Origin: an uncultured Paludibaculum sp.
GTDB lineage: Bacteria; Acidobacteriota; Terriglobia; Bryobacterales; Bryobacteraceae
Length of the DNA: 64,000 nt
Direction of reading: 5' to 3'
Assembly: GCF_963665245.1 (NCBI RefSeq)
Contig: NZ_OY762267.1
Coordinates: 744,001 to 808,000 of the forward strand
The position numbers and the translations under genes are program-made. The notes under the pieces were generated by a model. It was not told where the DNA came from, did no database searches, and was given only the letters and a program-made list of their open reading frames with translations. This document shows, in pieces, positions 35,714 to 43,799 of this stretch (position 1 is the stretch's first letter; each line of letters starts with the position of its first letter).

Positions 35714-38275
35714 ATGCCTGACGATTCCCTTTCCCTGAAGTTGTACCGACGGCTGCTAAGATTCTATCCGGCAGGATTTCGAGAGAACTATGGCGAACCG
35801 CTGGAACGCGAGTTCCGCGACGAACTCCGGGAATCCAGGGGCCGCGCGGCGCTGGGCCGGCTGTGGGTCCGCCTCATCGCAGATCTGGCCATCTCGATTC
35901 CCGCACAACTCGCTCGCGAGGCGGCCCAGGATGCCAGCCACACATTCCGTTTGTGGGCCCGCCGCCCATGGCACACCACGTTCGCGATCCTCGCGTTGGC
36001 CGTCGGGATCGGAGCAAATACAGGCGTCTTCAGCGTCGTCAACGCCCTGCTGCTCCGCTCGCTGCCCTTCCAGGAACCGGGACGTCTGGCCGCCCTCACC
36101 AACTTCTTCGCACCCCACGACAGCGTGAAGCAGTTTCACGACTGGCGCGCACAGAGCTCCTACCTCGCCGACACCGCGCTCTTCGAGACGTTCGATGTGA
36201 ACCTGGGCGGGGCCGGTGAGTGGCGCCGCGCCCACGCCGCCCAGGTCTCCTGGAACTTCTTCGCGGTGCTGGGCGCCCAACCCGTGTTGGGACGTGGGTT
36301 CGCCCCCGGAGATGACGCCAATGGGACCGGGTGGGGTCAGGGAGGGCGCAACGCCGTAACCGTCATCAGCTATGGACTCTGGCAGGCGCTGTACGGCGGC
36401 GGAGCAAAGGCCCTTGGCGCCACCATCCGAGTCGACGGACACCCTCTCACCGTGGTCGGAATTGCCCCACCCGGATTCGAATACCCCAGCCGGGCCGCTC
36501 TCTGGAAGCCGGCGGCATTCAGCCCGGGCAACAATGGGTGGGAGGTGATCGCCCGGCTGAAGCCCGGCATCACCTGGCCCCAGGCCCGTCAGGCATTCGC
36601 AGCGGAGGCCGAGCGTCTGTGGCCCAACCGCACTCCCCACCAGAGGATCCAGTTCCCCTCCCGGATGAACGAGCTGCGGGATGAGCTCGCCGGCCCGACC
36701 AAGAAAGCCTCCCTCGTCCTGATGGCCTGCGTGGTGCTCATCCTGCTCCTGGCATGCACGAATGTGGCGAACCTGTTGCTCGCCCGCACGGCCGATCGTG
36801 CCATGGAGCTTTCCATCCGCTCCGCCCTGGGCGCCAGCCGGGCGCGACTTTCACAACAGCTGCTCACGGAATGCGTCCTGCTCTCGCTGGCGGCGTCCGT
36901 CGCCGGAATCGTGGTCGCCATCTGGGCCGCCTCTCTTGCAGCCAAGGTCCAGCCAGCGCCCATTGCCGCGCAGGAGTACTCGATCCTCGATGGCCGCGTG
37001 CTTTTCTTTACCATAGCCGTCTCGCTGTTCAGCGGGTTGTTGTTCGGACTCCTGCCGTCGCTGTACGCGGGCCGTGCCTTCACTTTTGAGGCACGGGGCT
37101 CCGGCTGCACTCATGGCTCGCGTCTGCTCCGAGAATCACTGATAGCGGCCCAGGTCGTGCTCACTCTCGTGCTTCTCGTTTCGTCCCTGTCCGTGGGCCG
37201 CGCATTTGCCCATTTGATGCACACAGACCGAGGCTTCGCGCCGCAGGGCCTGGTCACGGTCAACGTCTCGCTGGAAGGGACCATCCATGGCGGCGGCCCA
37301 CGCGGCCTCAGCTATTTCCAGCAGGCGCTCGACCGCGTGCGCCGGCTTCCCGGAGTCCACAGCGCCAGCGCAACTGAATTTCTCCCGCTGTATGCCAACG
37401 GCTTCATCGGCGGAACTTTTAGCATGGACGGGCGGCGCGCCAGCGAAAGCTCGATGGTCGTCCCTGTAATGCCGGACTACTTCCAAACCATGGGCGGACA
37501 AATCCTCGCCGGACGCGAATTCACCGAAGCCGAACTCCGCGGCAACGCCAAGCTGGCCATTGTGAACGAGCGGTTTGCGAGCGAATTCGGGCCGCCCGCC
37601 GACGCCGTGGGGCACACGATCGCCATCGGATCGAATTCACCCCGAACGATCGTGGGCGTCGCGAAAGGCATGGACTACACGACAAACGGGGCAAATGGCG
37701 CCCAGGTCTTTGTCCCGTCGCAATCGCCGGGCGGCTTCTTCTCCACGATTGTGGTCCGCGTGGATGGACGTGCGGAAGAGCACCTCAGCATGGTTCGCGA
37801 TGCCATTCAATCGGTGGATCCAACAGTCCCCGTCTTCGGTGCGAAAACGATGCAGCAGCGACTGGAAGACGCGTTGGCCCGGCCGCAGTTCTACCGGACA
37901 GCGGTAGTCTGCTTCACCTCCTTCGGACTTCTACTGGTTGTCATCGGCATCTACGGTGTCGTCTCGTACGCCGTCACCCAGAGAACCCACGAGATGGGCG
38001 TCCGGATGGCATTGGGCACTACCCCGTCCGACCTGCGAGGCGCCATCCTGAGACAAGGCTTGGTCACGGTTGGCGCCGGTGCCGTGCCCGGAGTAGCCGC
38101 TGCCTTTCTCAGCGGGCGATTTCTGGAGGGTCTCGTGGAAGGCGCGAAACCCGCCGATGCCGCCAGTTATGCGGCGTCAGTTCTGGTCATCGCCGCGATC
38201 GCGGCAGCGGGCATCTGGGCGGCAACCCGGCCCATTGCCCGCCTCGACATCATCGAAATCCTCCGAAGCGAATAG
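35714..38275 (+). CDS. Orphan permease with N-terminal prefix domain (ADOP type)
   Basis: An 853-residue permease. Unlike the other three in the window it has an extra N-terminal domain of about 75 residues (KLYRRLLRFYPAGFRENYGE, RLWVRLIADLAIS) that precedes the first membrane helix, the permease-prefix arrangement found in many acidobacterial duplicated permeases. The two MacB-core/FtsX repeats follow, ending with VIGIYGVVSYAVTQRTHEMG and IARLDIIEILRSE. ATG 35714 follows a promoter with a palindromic operator. Prefix proteins usually have a PadR-type regulator nearby, but none is seen in this window. Confidence 0.9.
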   Translation: MPDDSLSLKLYRRLLRFYPAGFRENYGEPLEREFRDELRESRGRAALGRLWVRLIADLAISIPAQLAREAAQDASHTFRLWARRPWHTTFAILALAVGIGANTGVFSVVNALLLRSLPFQEPGRLAALTNFFAPHDSVKQFHDWRAQSSYLADTALFETFDVNLGGAGEWRRAHAAQVSWNFFAVLGAQPVLGRGFAPGDDANGTGWGQGGRNAVTVISYGLWQALYGGGAKALGATIRVDGHPLTVVGIAPPGFEYPSRAALWKPAAFSPGNNGWEVIARLKPGITWPQARQAFAAEAERLWPNRTPHQRIQFPSRMNELRDELAGPTKKASLVLMACVVLILLLACTNVANLLLARTADRAMELSIRSALGASRARLSQQLLTECVLLSLAASVAGIVVAIWAASLAAKVQPAPIAAQEYSILDGRVLFFTIAVSLFSGLLFGLLPSLYAGRAFTFEARGSGCTHGSRLLRESLIAAQVVLTLVLLVSSLSVGRAFAHLMHTDRGFAPQGLVTVNVSLEGTIHGGGPRGLSYFQQALDRVRRLPGVHSASATEFLPLYANGFIGGTFSMDGRRASESSMVVPVMPDYFQTMGGQILAGREFTEAELRGNAKLAIVNERFASEFGPPADAVGHTIAIGSNSPRTIVGVAKGMDYTTNGANGAQVFVPSQSPGGFFSTIVVRVDGRAEEHLSMVRDAIQSVDPTVPVFGAKTMQQRLEDALARPQFYRTAVVCFTSFGLLLVVIGIYGVVSYAVTQRTHEMGVRMALGTTPSDLRGAILRQGLVTVGAGAVPGVAAAFLSGRFLEGLVEGAKPADAASYAASVLVIAAIAAAGIWAATRPIARLDIIEILRSE

Positions 38276-38309
38276 GCGGACGTCCTTCGCCGGCACGCCG
38301 CCCGTCATT

Positions 38310-39569
38310 CTATTCGACAAGCAATCCCGCCAGCCGTCCGGCGCTGATCGAGAACGGCCTCAACTCGGCATAGCTCCGCGCCGCCTTCGACATTCGCTCC
38401 CGCCGTTCTGAATCGTCCAGCATCCCGGCGATGGCTGCCCACAACTCGGCCCGGCTGGGCTGCTTCAGCATTACCCCGACTGCCTCCGTCATCACTTCGC
38501 GCGACCCCTGATGTTCCAGGCAAACCGCCGGCAGCCCCTCCGACAGCGCCTCCATCAAGGTCAACCCGTAGCTCTCGTGCCGCGAAGGAAACACGTACAG
38601 ATCCGCCAGTTGGAAAAACGCCTGTTTCCGCAAACCCATCGTGTAGCCAGGAAACACCACCTTCACTCGCTGCAGACGCTCCGCGAGACTCCGCAGCCGC
38701 TCCATGTGCCGGCGCCCATGCATGAACGCCGGTTCTCCACACAAAAACAGCCAGAGCGGCTCGCGGGGCAGGCGGCCGGTCTGTTCGGCTTCGATCAGCG
38801 CCTCAAGCAACACATCCTGCCCCTTCTCCGGTGAGATCCTGCTCAGGCACAGCAGAACCCGCGCATCCTCGGGCACCTCGAACTCGCGCCGTAATGCGGC
38901 CGCGGCCACCTGCGCCTCTTCCGGAGGCCCGTGTCGCGGCGGAGCCCCCCAAGGCACCACATGAATGCGCTCCGGCGGCGTCTTCGGATAGCACTCCAAC
39001 AGGATCTCCTTCATCCCCGCCGACGGCACCACCACGGCGTGCGAGTACACCAAGCTGGCCCTCTGCTGGGCAAAGATCAGACGCAGAATCACCGGCGCCA
39101 CGCGGTCCAGCCCCAGGCTCCTCACCACTTCCCAGAAGCGCGTCAGCCCGCGAGGAGACACCCGGCCCTTTAGGTAGATCGCCGCGATGTAGGCCACCAC
39201 GTCGACGTGATAGACGGTAACGATGCGGAAGCCGGCCCGCTGCAGCGCGGCAAAGTCGGGGCCTTCGCTGATGTCGTTTACCAGCACGGCCGTCGTCCGT
39301 GGATCGTGGCGTAGCACCGCCTGTGTCGACGCTGCCCGGAACGACTCGCAGAACGCTGCATATTGGCGTTCGTCGAACTCCACCAACTCGCGGCCCGAAG
39401 GCCCGCCCCCGCCCAGAATCGCCGGGCTCAACAATTCCAGTTCGAAGGGCCGGGTCCGGCCCCATTCCTCCAGCAGCAGATTGGAAACGGCCGCGCCGCC
39501 GCCCAACGGAATCGCCTGGCCGCCGAAGCCGCCGTGCGCGGCGCAGTATACGACCCGTTCGATGCTCAC
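38310..39569 (-). CDS. Family 4 glycosyltransferase (GT-B)
   Basis: A 419-residue retaining GT-B glycosyltransferase. The N-terminal acceptor half begins YCAAHGGFGGQAIPLGGGAAV; the C-terminal donor half has LCLSRISPEKGQDVLLEAL and the sugar-nucleotide motif FPSRHESYGLTLMEALSEGLP, ending in the E-x7-E Glu pair. GTG 39569 overlaps the stop of the preceding gene as GTGA, so translation is coupled. It is the last gene in an MscS / LURP-like / glycosyltransferase operon. The donor and acceptor sugars are not predictable; envelope glycan or glycolipid synthesis is likely. Confidence 0.88.
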   Translation of the reverse strand: MSIERVVYCAAHGGFGGQAIPLGGGAAVSNLLLEEWGRTRPFELELLSPAILGGGGPSGRELVEFDERQYAAFCESFRAASTQAVLRHDPRTTAVLVNDISEGPDFAALQRAGFRIVTVYHVDVVAYIAAIYLKGRVSPRGLTRFWEVVRSLGLDRVAPVILRLIFAQQRASLVYSHAVVVPSAGMKEILLECYPKTPPERIHVVPWGAPPRHGPPEEAQVAAAALRREFEVPEDARVLLCLSRISPEKGQDVLLEALIEAEQTGRLPREPLWLFLCGEPAFMHGRRHMERLRSLAERLQRVKVVFPGYTMGLRKQAFFQLADLYVFPSRHESYGLTLMEALSEGLPAVCLEHQGSREVMTEAVGVMLKQPSRAELWAAIAGMLDDSERRERMSKAARSYAELRPFSISAGRLAGLLVE

Positions 39570-40099
39570 CCGGCTGCGATCACGGCTGTTGTCGCCGCGC
39601 TGTCCTGTTGATGAAGCGCCAGGATGTACCAGCAGAGGCACAGCAGCAACGCCAGGTCCGGCCGGTCGGCCGCGCCGGGCTCGACCTCGATGTGCGCACC
39701 GTGTTTCAGCACCCCCTGGTTGCTGAACCGGATCAGGGCCACCCCTTCGGACCCCAGCAGCGACCACTGGCTGCCCCAGAAGTTGGTCGACTTGAACTCC
39801 AGCACCTCGCCGCCAGCCAGGTAGAGAGCACCCTTGGTTCCCATCAGGCCGGGCTTGTAGTGCGCGACATCCTGCTCGGAGCCCGCCACCCTGGCGGTGA
39901 CCATCGGCGTCAGGAAACCAGTCCGCTTAAAGGTCCAGCGCTGGTCGGCCGTCGTGGCCTCGGCCAAAGTTCCGAAGACCTTCTTGAAATCGATCGCGGC
40001 GAAAACCGTATCGCCCGACCTCAACTCGTAGGCCCGGGCAAAAGCCGAGTGCTGCTTCCACTCAAGGCCGGCGAGTTGGTTGGACCGTAGTGGGATCAT
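39566..40099 (-). CDS. LURP-one/scramblase-like beta-barrel protein
   Basis: A 177-residue protein with a compact beta-rich core (FARAYELRSGDTVFAA, FKKVFGTLAEATTADQRWTF, LYLAGGEVLEFKSTNFW) that looks like the twelve-stranded LURP-one/tubby-like fold. The C-terminus LALLLCLCWYILALHQQ forms a probable membrane helix. The ATG has AGGATT at good distance and overlaps the MscS gene end by 38 bases. The fold match is by eye and tentative; its partners suggest a membrane-envelope role. Confidence 0.6.
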   Translation of the reverse strand: MIPLRSNQLAGLEWKQHSAFARAYELRSGDTVFAAIDFKKVFGTLAEATTADQRWTFKRTGFLTPMVTARVAGSEQDVAHYKPGLMGTKGALYLAGGEVLEFKSTNFWGSQWSLLGSEGVALIRFSNQGVLKHGAHIEVEPGAADRPDLALLLCLCWYILALHQQDSAATTAVIAAG

Positions 40100-40976
40100 G
40101 CGTGAATCCTTTTTCGAACAACTGGACGGCTCGCTGGGCCGTGGCGATGTTGATGCCCAGCGCGGCGCAGCGGGCGCGCAGGCGCAGGTTCAACTCTCGC
40201 CCCACCGCCCACTGCTGGCTGGGTTGTGTTTTGATACGGGCCTTGACGACCACGCCCTGCTCCGTGAAGCGGTCTACCCCGGCGACTTCTATGTCCGCCA
40301 CTATCAGCCGGCGGAACACCTCATCGGACCGCATCTCGCGGCCTACCTCGCGGAACACTTCCATGAGGCGCTGAGGGTCCTCGTCGTAGTCGACTGCCAC
40401 GTCAAATACAGCATAGCTGAAGCTCAGTGTCAGGTTGGTGAAGGTCTGGATGCTCCCGTTGGCCACCACGTGGACACCGCCGTCATAAGCGCGCAGCACG
40501 GTGGTCCGCAGCGAGAGCTTCTCGACGGAGCCGGAAAGGTCGCCAATCTTGACCACGTCGCCGATGCGGATCTCCCCCTCCGTCAGCAGGAAGAACCCGC
40601 CGATCCAGTCCTTCAACACACTCTGGGCCGCGAAGCCGATGGCCAATCCGGCGACTCCGGCGCCTGCCAGCAGCGGACCCACCTCAAAGCCCACCTCCCG
40701 CTTCAGCGCGAGCAGGATCGCGAACGCCCAGACCATGGAGAAGAGGACTCGCCGTGCGATCGTCTTCACGGTGTTCGTCTGTTTAGCGCGTTCGAGGTCG
40801 ACTTCCCCGCCCCGCTCACGCACCAGGTCGGAGGAGATGCGGCCCACTGTTGAGAAGAACTTGCTCATCAGGAAGTTCAGCAGCGCCGCGCCGCCCAGAT
40901 ATCCTCCGATGCGCAGGGCACTGAACAGGTATTCGTCCCACCGCTGTACCGGCACTCCGGCCAGAAAGGAAGTCAT
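40062..40976 (-). CDS. MscS-family mechanosensitive channel
   Basis: A 304-residue small-conductance channel. Helices at about residues 20-45 and 75-95 precede the pore helix with the Gly/Ala pattern GVAGLAIGFAAQSVLKDWIGGFF. The beta domain (IGDVVKIGDLSGSVEKLSLRTT, VVANGSIQTFTNLT) and the cytoplasmic vestibule follow. ATG 40976 has a GGGAAC-type site. It would open under membrane tension and protect the cell from osmotic downshock. It starts an operon with a LURP-like protein and a glycosyltransferase. Confidence 0.92.
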   Translation of the reverse strand: MTSFLAGVPVQRWDEYLFSALRIGGYLGGAALLNFLMSKFFSTVGRISSDLVRERGGEVDLERAKQTNTVKTIARRVLFSMVWAFAILLALKREVGFEVGPLLAGAGVAGLAIGFAAQSVLKDWIGGFFLLTEGEIRIGDVVKIGDLSGSVEKLSLRTTVLRAYDGGVHVVANGSIQTFTNLTLSFSYAVFDVAVDYDEDPQRLMEVFREVGREMRSDEVFRRLIVADIEVAGVDRFTEQGVVVKARIKTQPSQQWAVGRELNLRLRARCAALGINIATAQRAVQLFEKGFTHDPTTVQPTRRP

Positions 40977-41095
40977 GTTCCCATGGTAAGCGGAGATCCG
41001 TCGACGGCCGGCCCCATCGTCTCCGGTCCGCGGCCGCCCCCTTGACCCGATGAAAGCGCTGGCAGCCCACCGGTCGCTCTGATAGTCTGTTGAGG

Positions 41096-41926
41096 ATGAA
41101 ACGCCGATCCTTCCTCCCCGCCGCAGGTCTTGGCGTCGCCGCCATGTCAGCTCAAACCCCAACCCCGACATCCGGAAGACTCAAGCAGTCCGTCTGCCGC
41201 TGGTGCTACGCCAAGACCCCCATTGAGGAGTTGGCGGCCGCCAGCGCCAAAATGGGCATCGACTCCATCGATCTCGTCGACCCGAAGGAATGGGACGTGG
41301 TCAAGAAACATGGCCTGAAGCTGACCGTCGTGCCCGGCCCCACCACCATCCCCGACGGCCTCAACCGCAAGGAAAGCCACGACGCCATCGAAGCCAAATT
41401 CCGTCCCATGGTCGATCAGGCTGTCGCCGCGGGAGCGCTCTCCATCATCGTCTTCTCCGGCAACCGCAAGGGCATGAAGGACGATGAAGGCGCGGAGAAC
41501 ACCATCATGGGCCTCAACCGGCTGAAGAAGTATGCCGAGGATAAGGGCATCCTGGTAGTGATGGAGTTGCTCAACTCCAAGGTCAACCACAAGGACTACA
41601 TGTGCGACAAGTCGCCGTGGGGCATCGAAGTGGTGAAGGCGGTGAACTCACCGAACGTGAAACTGCTGTACGACATCTATCACATGCAGATTATGGAAGG
41701 CGATGTGATCCGGACCATCCGCGACAACCACCAATGGTTCGGTCACTATCACACGGGCGGCAACCCGGGCCGGAACGAGATCGACGATACGCAGGAACTG
41801 AACTACCGGGCGATCACGAAGGCTATCATCGAGACCGGCTTCCAGGGCCACATGGCGCACGAGTTCGTGCCCAAGCGGGAGCCGCTGGTCTCCTTGCGTG
41901 AGGCCGTTGAACTCTGCCGCGTGTAG
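41096..41926 (+). CDS. Exported sugar-isomerase-type TIM-barrel protein
   Basis: A 276-residue protein of the xylose-isomerase-like TIM-barrel (hydroxypyruvate isomerase) group. A twin-arginine signal (MKRRSFLPAAGLGVAAMSA) directs it out of the cytoplasm. Metal-binding residues appear in VVMELLNS, KLLYDIYHMQIMEGD, FGHYHTGGNPGRNEID and GHMAHEFVP. Exported members of this group are common in acidobacterial sugar-scavenging loci. A strong terminator follows its stop. Reaction unknown. Confidence 0.87.
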   Translation: MKRRSFLPAAGLGVAAMSAQTPTPTSGRLKQSVCRWCYAKTPIEELAAASAKMGIDSIDLVDPKEWDVVKKHGLKLTVVPGPTTIPDGLNRKESHDAIEAKFRPMVDQAVAAGALSIIVFSGNRKGMKDDEGAENTIMGLNRLKKYAEDKGILVVMELLNSKVNHKDYMCDKSPWGIEVVKAVNSPNVKLLYDIYHMQIMEGDVIRTIRDNHQWFGHYHTGGNPGRNEIDDTQELNYRAITKAIIETGFQGHMAHEFVPKREPLVSLREAVELCRV

Positions 41927-41942
41927 CGAATTTCGAATAGAA

Positions 41943-41986
41943 CAAAAAGAGGAGGCGGGCCCGGCGGTCCGCCTCCTTTTCTTTTC
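41943..41986 (+). terminator. Strong intrinsic terminator
   Basis: AGGAGGCGG (41950-41958) pairs exactly with CCGCCTCCT (41969-41977) across a 10-base loop and runs into TTTTCTTTT; A bases precede it, so it could act on both strands. It ends transcription of the isomerase gene. Confidence 0.85.
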
Positions 41987-42063
41987 CCACGGCGCCGCAT
42001 CCGGGCGCCCGTCTGCGGAGAGGCGCGGCTTTGCGGCATAATATAAAACAAAGGTCGTGAATC

Positions 42064-42288
42064 ATGTACCACTACAACGCCGGTACAGCGCTAGACGAAC
42101 TACGGGAGGACGCTGTCCTTCCGAACCCAGTCCATGTGCGCGATATGATTCTTCGAACGCAGCACACTCCGGAACAGGCCCTCGAATTGAACCGGGCGTT
42201 TCTGGCGTATCAGCAGGCCTTTACCGCGGCGCGGGACGTCGCGGCCAGACTCCTCGAGGATCTGGCCTCGGCCGCCAACCGGCCTTAA
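42064..42288 (+). CDS. Hypothetical small helical protein
   Basis: A 74-residue protein from ATG 42064, rich in Ala, Glu and Leu, predicted to be mostly helical (ALELNRAFLAYQQAFTAARD). An AT-rich block (CATAATATAAAA) lies about 20 bases before the start and could be its promoter. No signal peptide and no family is recognised. Confidence 0.5.
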   Translation: MYHYNAGTALDELREDAVLPNPVHVRDMILRTQHTPEQALELNRAFLAYQQAFTAARDVAARLLEDLASAANRP

Positions 42289-42398
42289 TCGTGTAACTCC
42301 CTGACGGAGTCCACCTTCGCTGTTTTAAACAACTTGCCACCGAGTTGTTATGAACAACTGACACCTGAACTGTACTTTGGGAGCACCGACGAACTTAC

Positions 42399-42773
42399 AT
42401 GACAAACAAGAAGAAGAATACTCAGGATCCTGAAATCGTGAAGGCGGCCGAATCGGCCCCGGCAACGAAGAGCAAAACCGAAAAGAGCAAGCCCGCCAGC
42501 ACCGCGGCGGTCTCCAAATCGTCTGCCGCGACGCACAAGGCAACCGCGCGCAAACCGGCCGTCCGCAAGACCGTCGCTGCTGCCGCCACCGCCAGCCCGG
42601 CGCCCGTCTCATCACCGGCGGCCGAGGCGAAGCCGGCCTTCGACGCGGCTGCCTGCCAGCACGAGATCGCGACGGAGGCTTATTACCAATGGATGAATCG
42701 CGGAGGCGGCGAGGGCAGGGAGCAAGAGGATTGGCTGCGCGCCGTTGAGGTCGTTCGCGCCCGTTACGAATAG
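42399..42773 (+). CDS. DUF2934 protein with Ala/Lys-rich N-terminus
   Basis: A 124-residue protein. The C-terminal 40 residues carry the DUF2934 signature (EIATEAYYQWMNRGG then EQEDWLRAVEVV), while residues 1-80 are low-complexity Ala/Lys/Pro/Ser and probably disordered. DUF2934 proteins are common in acidobacteria and related soil groups and have no known function. It converges on lexA across a hairpin. Confidence 0.85.
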   Translation: MTNKKKNTQDPEIVKAAESAPATKSKTEKSKPASTAAVSKSSAATHKATARKPAVRKTVAAAATASPAPVSSPAAEAKPAFDAAACQHEIATEAYYQWMNRGGGEGREQEDWLRAVEVVRARYE

Positions 42774-42787
42774 TCGTCCGGACATAG

Positions 42788-42845
42788 TTCGGGGGGCTGC
42801 TGGCTTCACGCGTCGATTCTCCGCGCTTGCCCGCCGCCCCCCGAA
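42788..42845. terminator. GC-rich hairpin between convergent genes
   Basis: TTCGGGGGGC (42788-42797) and GCCCCCCGAA (42836-42845) pair exactly over ten bases, with partial pairing further in. It sits between the DUF2934 gene and lexA, whose 3' ends face each other. No T-run follows, so termination is likely but not certain. Confidence 0.4.
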
Positions 42846-42857
42846 GTCTCGTGCGGT

Positions 42858-43493
42858 TTACTTGTACTTGCGCAGCACGGCGAGCACGCGTCCTTGCAGT
42901 TCGACGCTCTCACCCTGCACAAGAATCGGTTCCATGGCGGCGTTGGCCGGCTGAAGCCGTACCATTCCGTCCGTCTGCCTATATAAGCGCTTTAGCGTGG
43001 TTTCCAAACCACCCACCAACGCCACAACAATTTCACCGTCACGCACATTCGGAGTGCGTTCCACTAGTACGTAATCGCCGCTGCAGATATGGTCCTCGAT
43101 CATCGAGTCCCCCCGAACCTGCAGGGCATAAGTCTCCGCCGAACCTGCAAAGTCGGCGAAGTTGAGCGTTTCGGGCGCCGGTACCGATTCCACCGGCAGG
43201 CCCGCGGCGATACGTCCCAGAAGCGGCACGGTCATGCCTCCGCTTTCCGGTCCGTGGACGCGCGCGTGCTCAGCGGCCCGATATTCCGGCGACACCTCAA
43301 TTGATCGGCTCTCGTTGTAGCGTCTCTTGAGGTACCCCTTTTGTTCTAGAGCGGTGATGTGTTTGTGAACAGTCGCGAGCGAGGCCAACTGCAGGCCAGC
43401 CGCGATCTCTTCAAAACTCGGGCTATACCCGTTCCGCTCTGTATAGTCGACTAGGAAGTCTAGGACTTCTTTCTGTCTGGGCGTCAGAGCCAT
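42858..43493 (-). CDS. lexA: LexA repressor
   Basis: SOS-response repressor of 211 residues. The N-terminal winged helix (residues 1-70: TPRQKEVLDFLVDY, YSPSFEEIAAGL) binds DNA. The S24 self-cleavage domain shows the Ala-Gly scissile bond in RIAAGLP (97-98), the nucleophile Ser130 in RGDSMIED and Lys168 in TTLKRL. It acts by blocking repair genes until RecA-activated autocleavage. It starts about 75 bases from the next gene upstream and that gap has a direct repeat that may be its autoregulatory site. Confidence 0.96.
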   Translation of the reverse strand: MALTPRQKEVLDFLVDYTERNGYSPSFEEIAAGLQLASLATVHKHITALEQKGYLKRRYNESRSIEVSPEYRAAEHARVHGPESGGMTVPLLGRIAAGLPVESVPAPETLNFADFAGSAETYALQVRGDSMIEDHICSGDYVLVERTPNVRDGEIVVALVGGLETTLKRLYRQTDGMVRLQPANAAMEPILVQGESVELQGRVLAVLRKYK

Positions 43494-43506
43494 ACCCCAT
43501 TTTTCG

Positions 43507-43522
43507 GCGAATACTCAGCGAA
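43507..43522 (-). promoter_or_regulatory. lexA: Candidate LexA site upstream of lexA
   Basis: GCGAA occurs twice with an 11-base period (43507 and 43518); on the lexA strand it reads TTCG-N7-TTCG, placed a dozen bases upstream of the lexA ATG. The spacing matches the direct-repeat LexA sites of alphaproteobacteria (GTTC-N7-GTTC), but the sequence does not. Speculative. Confidence 0.3.
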
Positions 43523-43568
43523 AGTCAAGTGGGGGTCGGGCCCGGAAGGCAAAACGGATGAACAGGGG

Positions 43569-43796
43569 TTAATTTATTCCGCACTTTCCAGGCGTCGGAC
43601 ACATGCCGCCGGAGGGGCACATGGCTGGCGCTGGCTGCTTGGATACACCCATCTTTGGGGAGAAGGTCGAGTGCTCTTTGTGCAGGTGCTTCTCGCCGCA
43701 CGATGGACACGACAGTAGATCGTAGTCGCTCTCGCGCCGGATCAGCTTCTCAAACTTCGTCCCGCAGTCTTCACAGGCATACTCAAAAATCGGCAT
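43569..43796 (-). CDS. FmdB-type zinc-ribbon protein
   Basis: A 75-residue FmdB/CxxC zinc-ribbon protein. The core is MPIFEYACEDCGTKFEKLI with Cys8 and Cys11, and the second pair at Cys30 and Cys33 (LSCPSCGEKHL). The C-terminal end has additional cysteines (AMCPSGGMCPTPGKCG). It follows the dacB gene by only three bases in the same direction, so the two are probably cotranscribed. A regulatory or nucleic-acid-binding role is assumed for the family but unproven. Confidence 0.85.
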   Translation of the reverse strand: MPIFEYACEDCGTKFEKLIRRESDYDLLSCPSCGEKHLHKEHSTFSPKMGVSKQPAPAMCPSGGMCPTPGKCGIN

Positions 43797-43799
43797 CGT

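Noticed and set aside
17458..38275. Calling the permeases MacB
   Set aside because: MacB has an N-terminal ATPase domain; these have only two permease/periplasmic repeats and no ATPase gene nearby.
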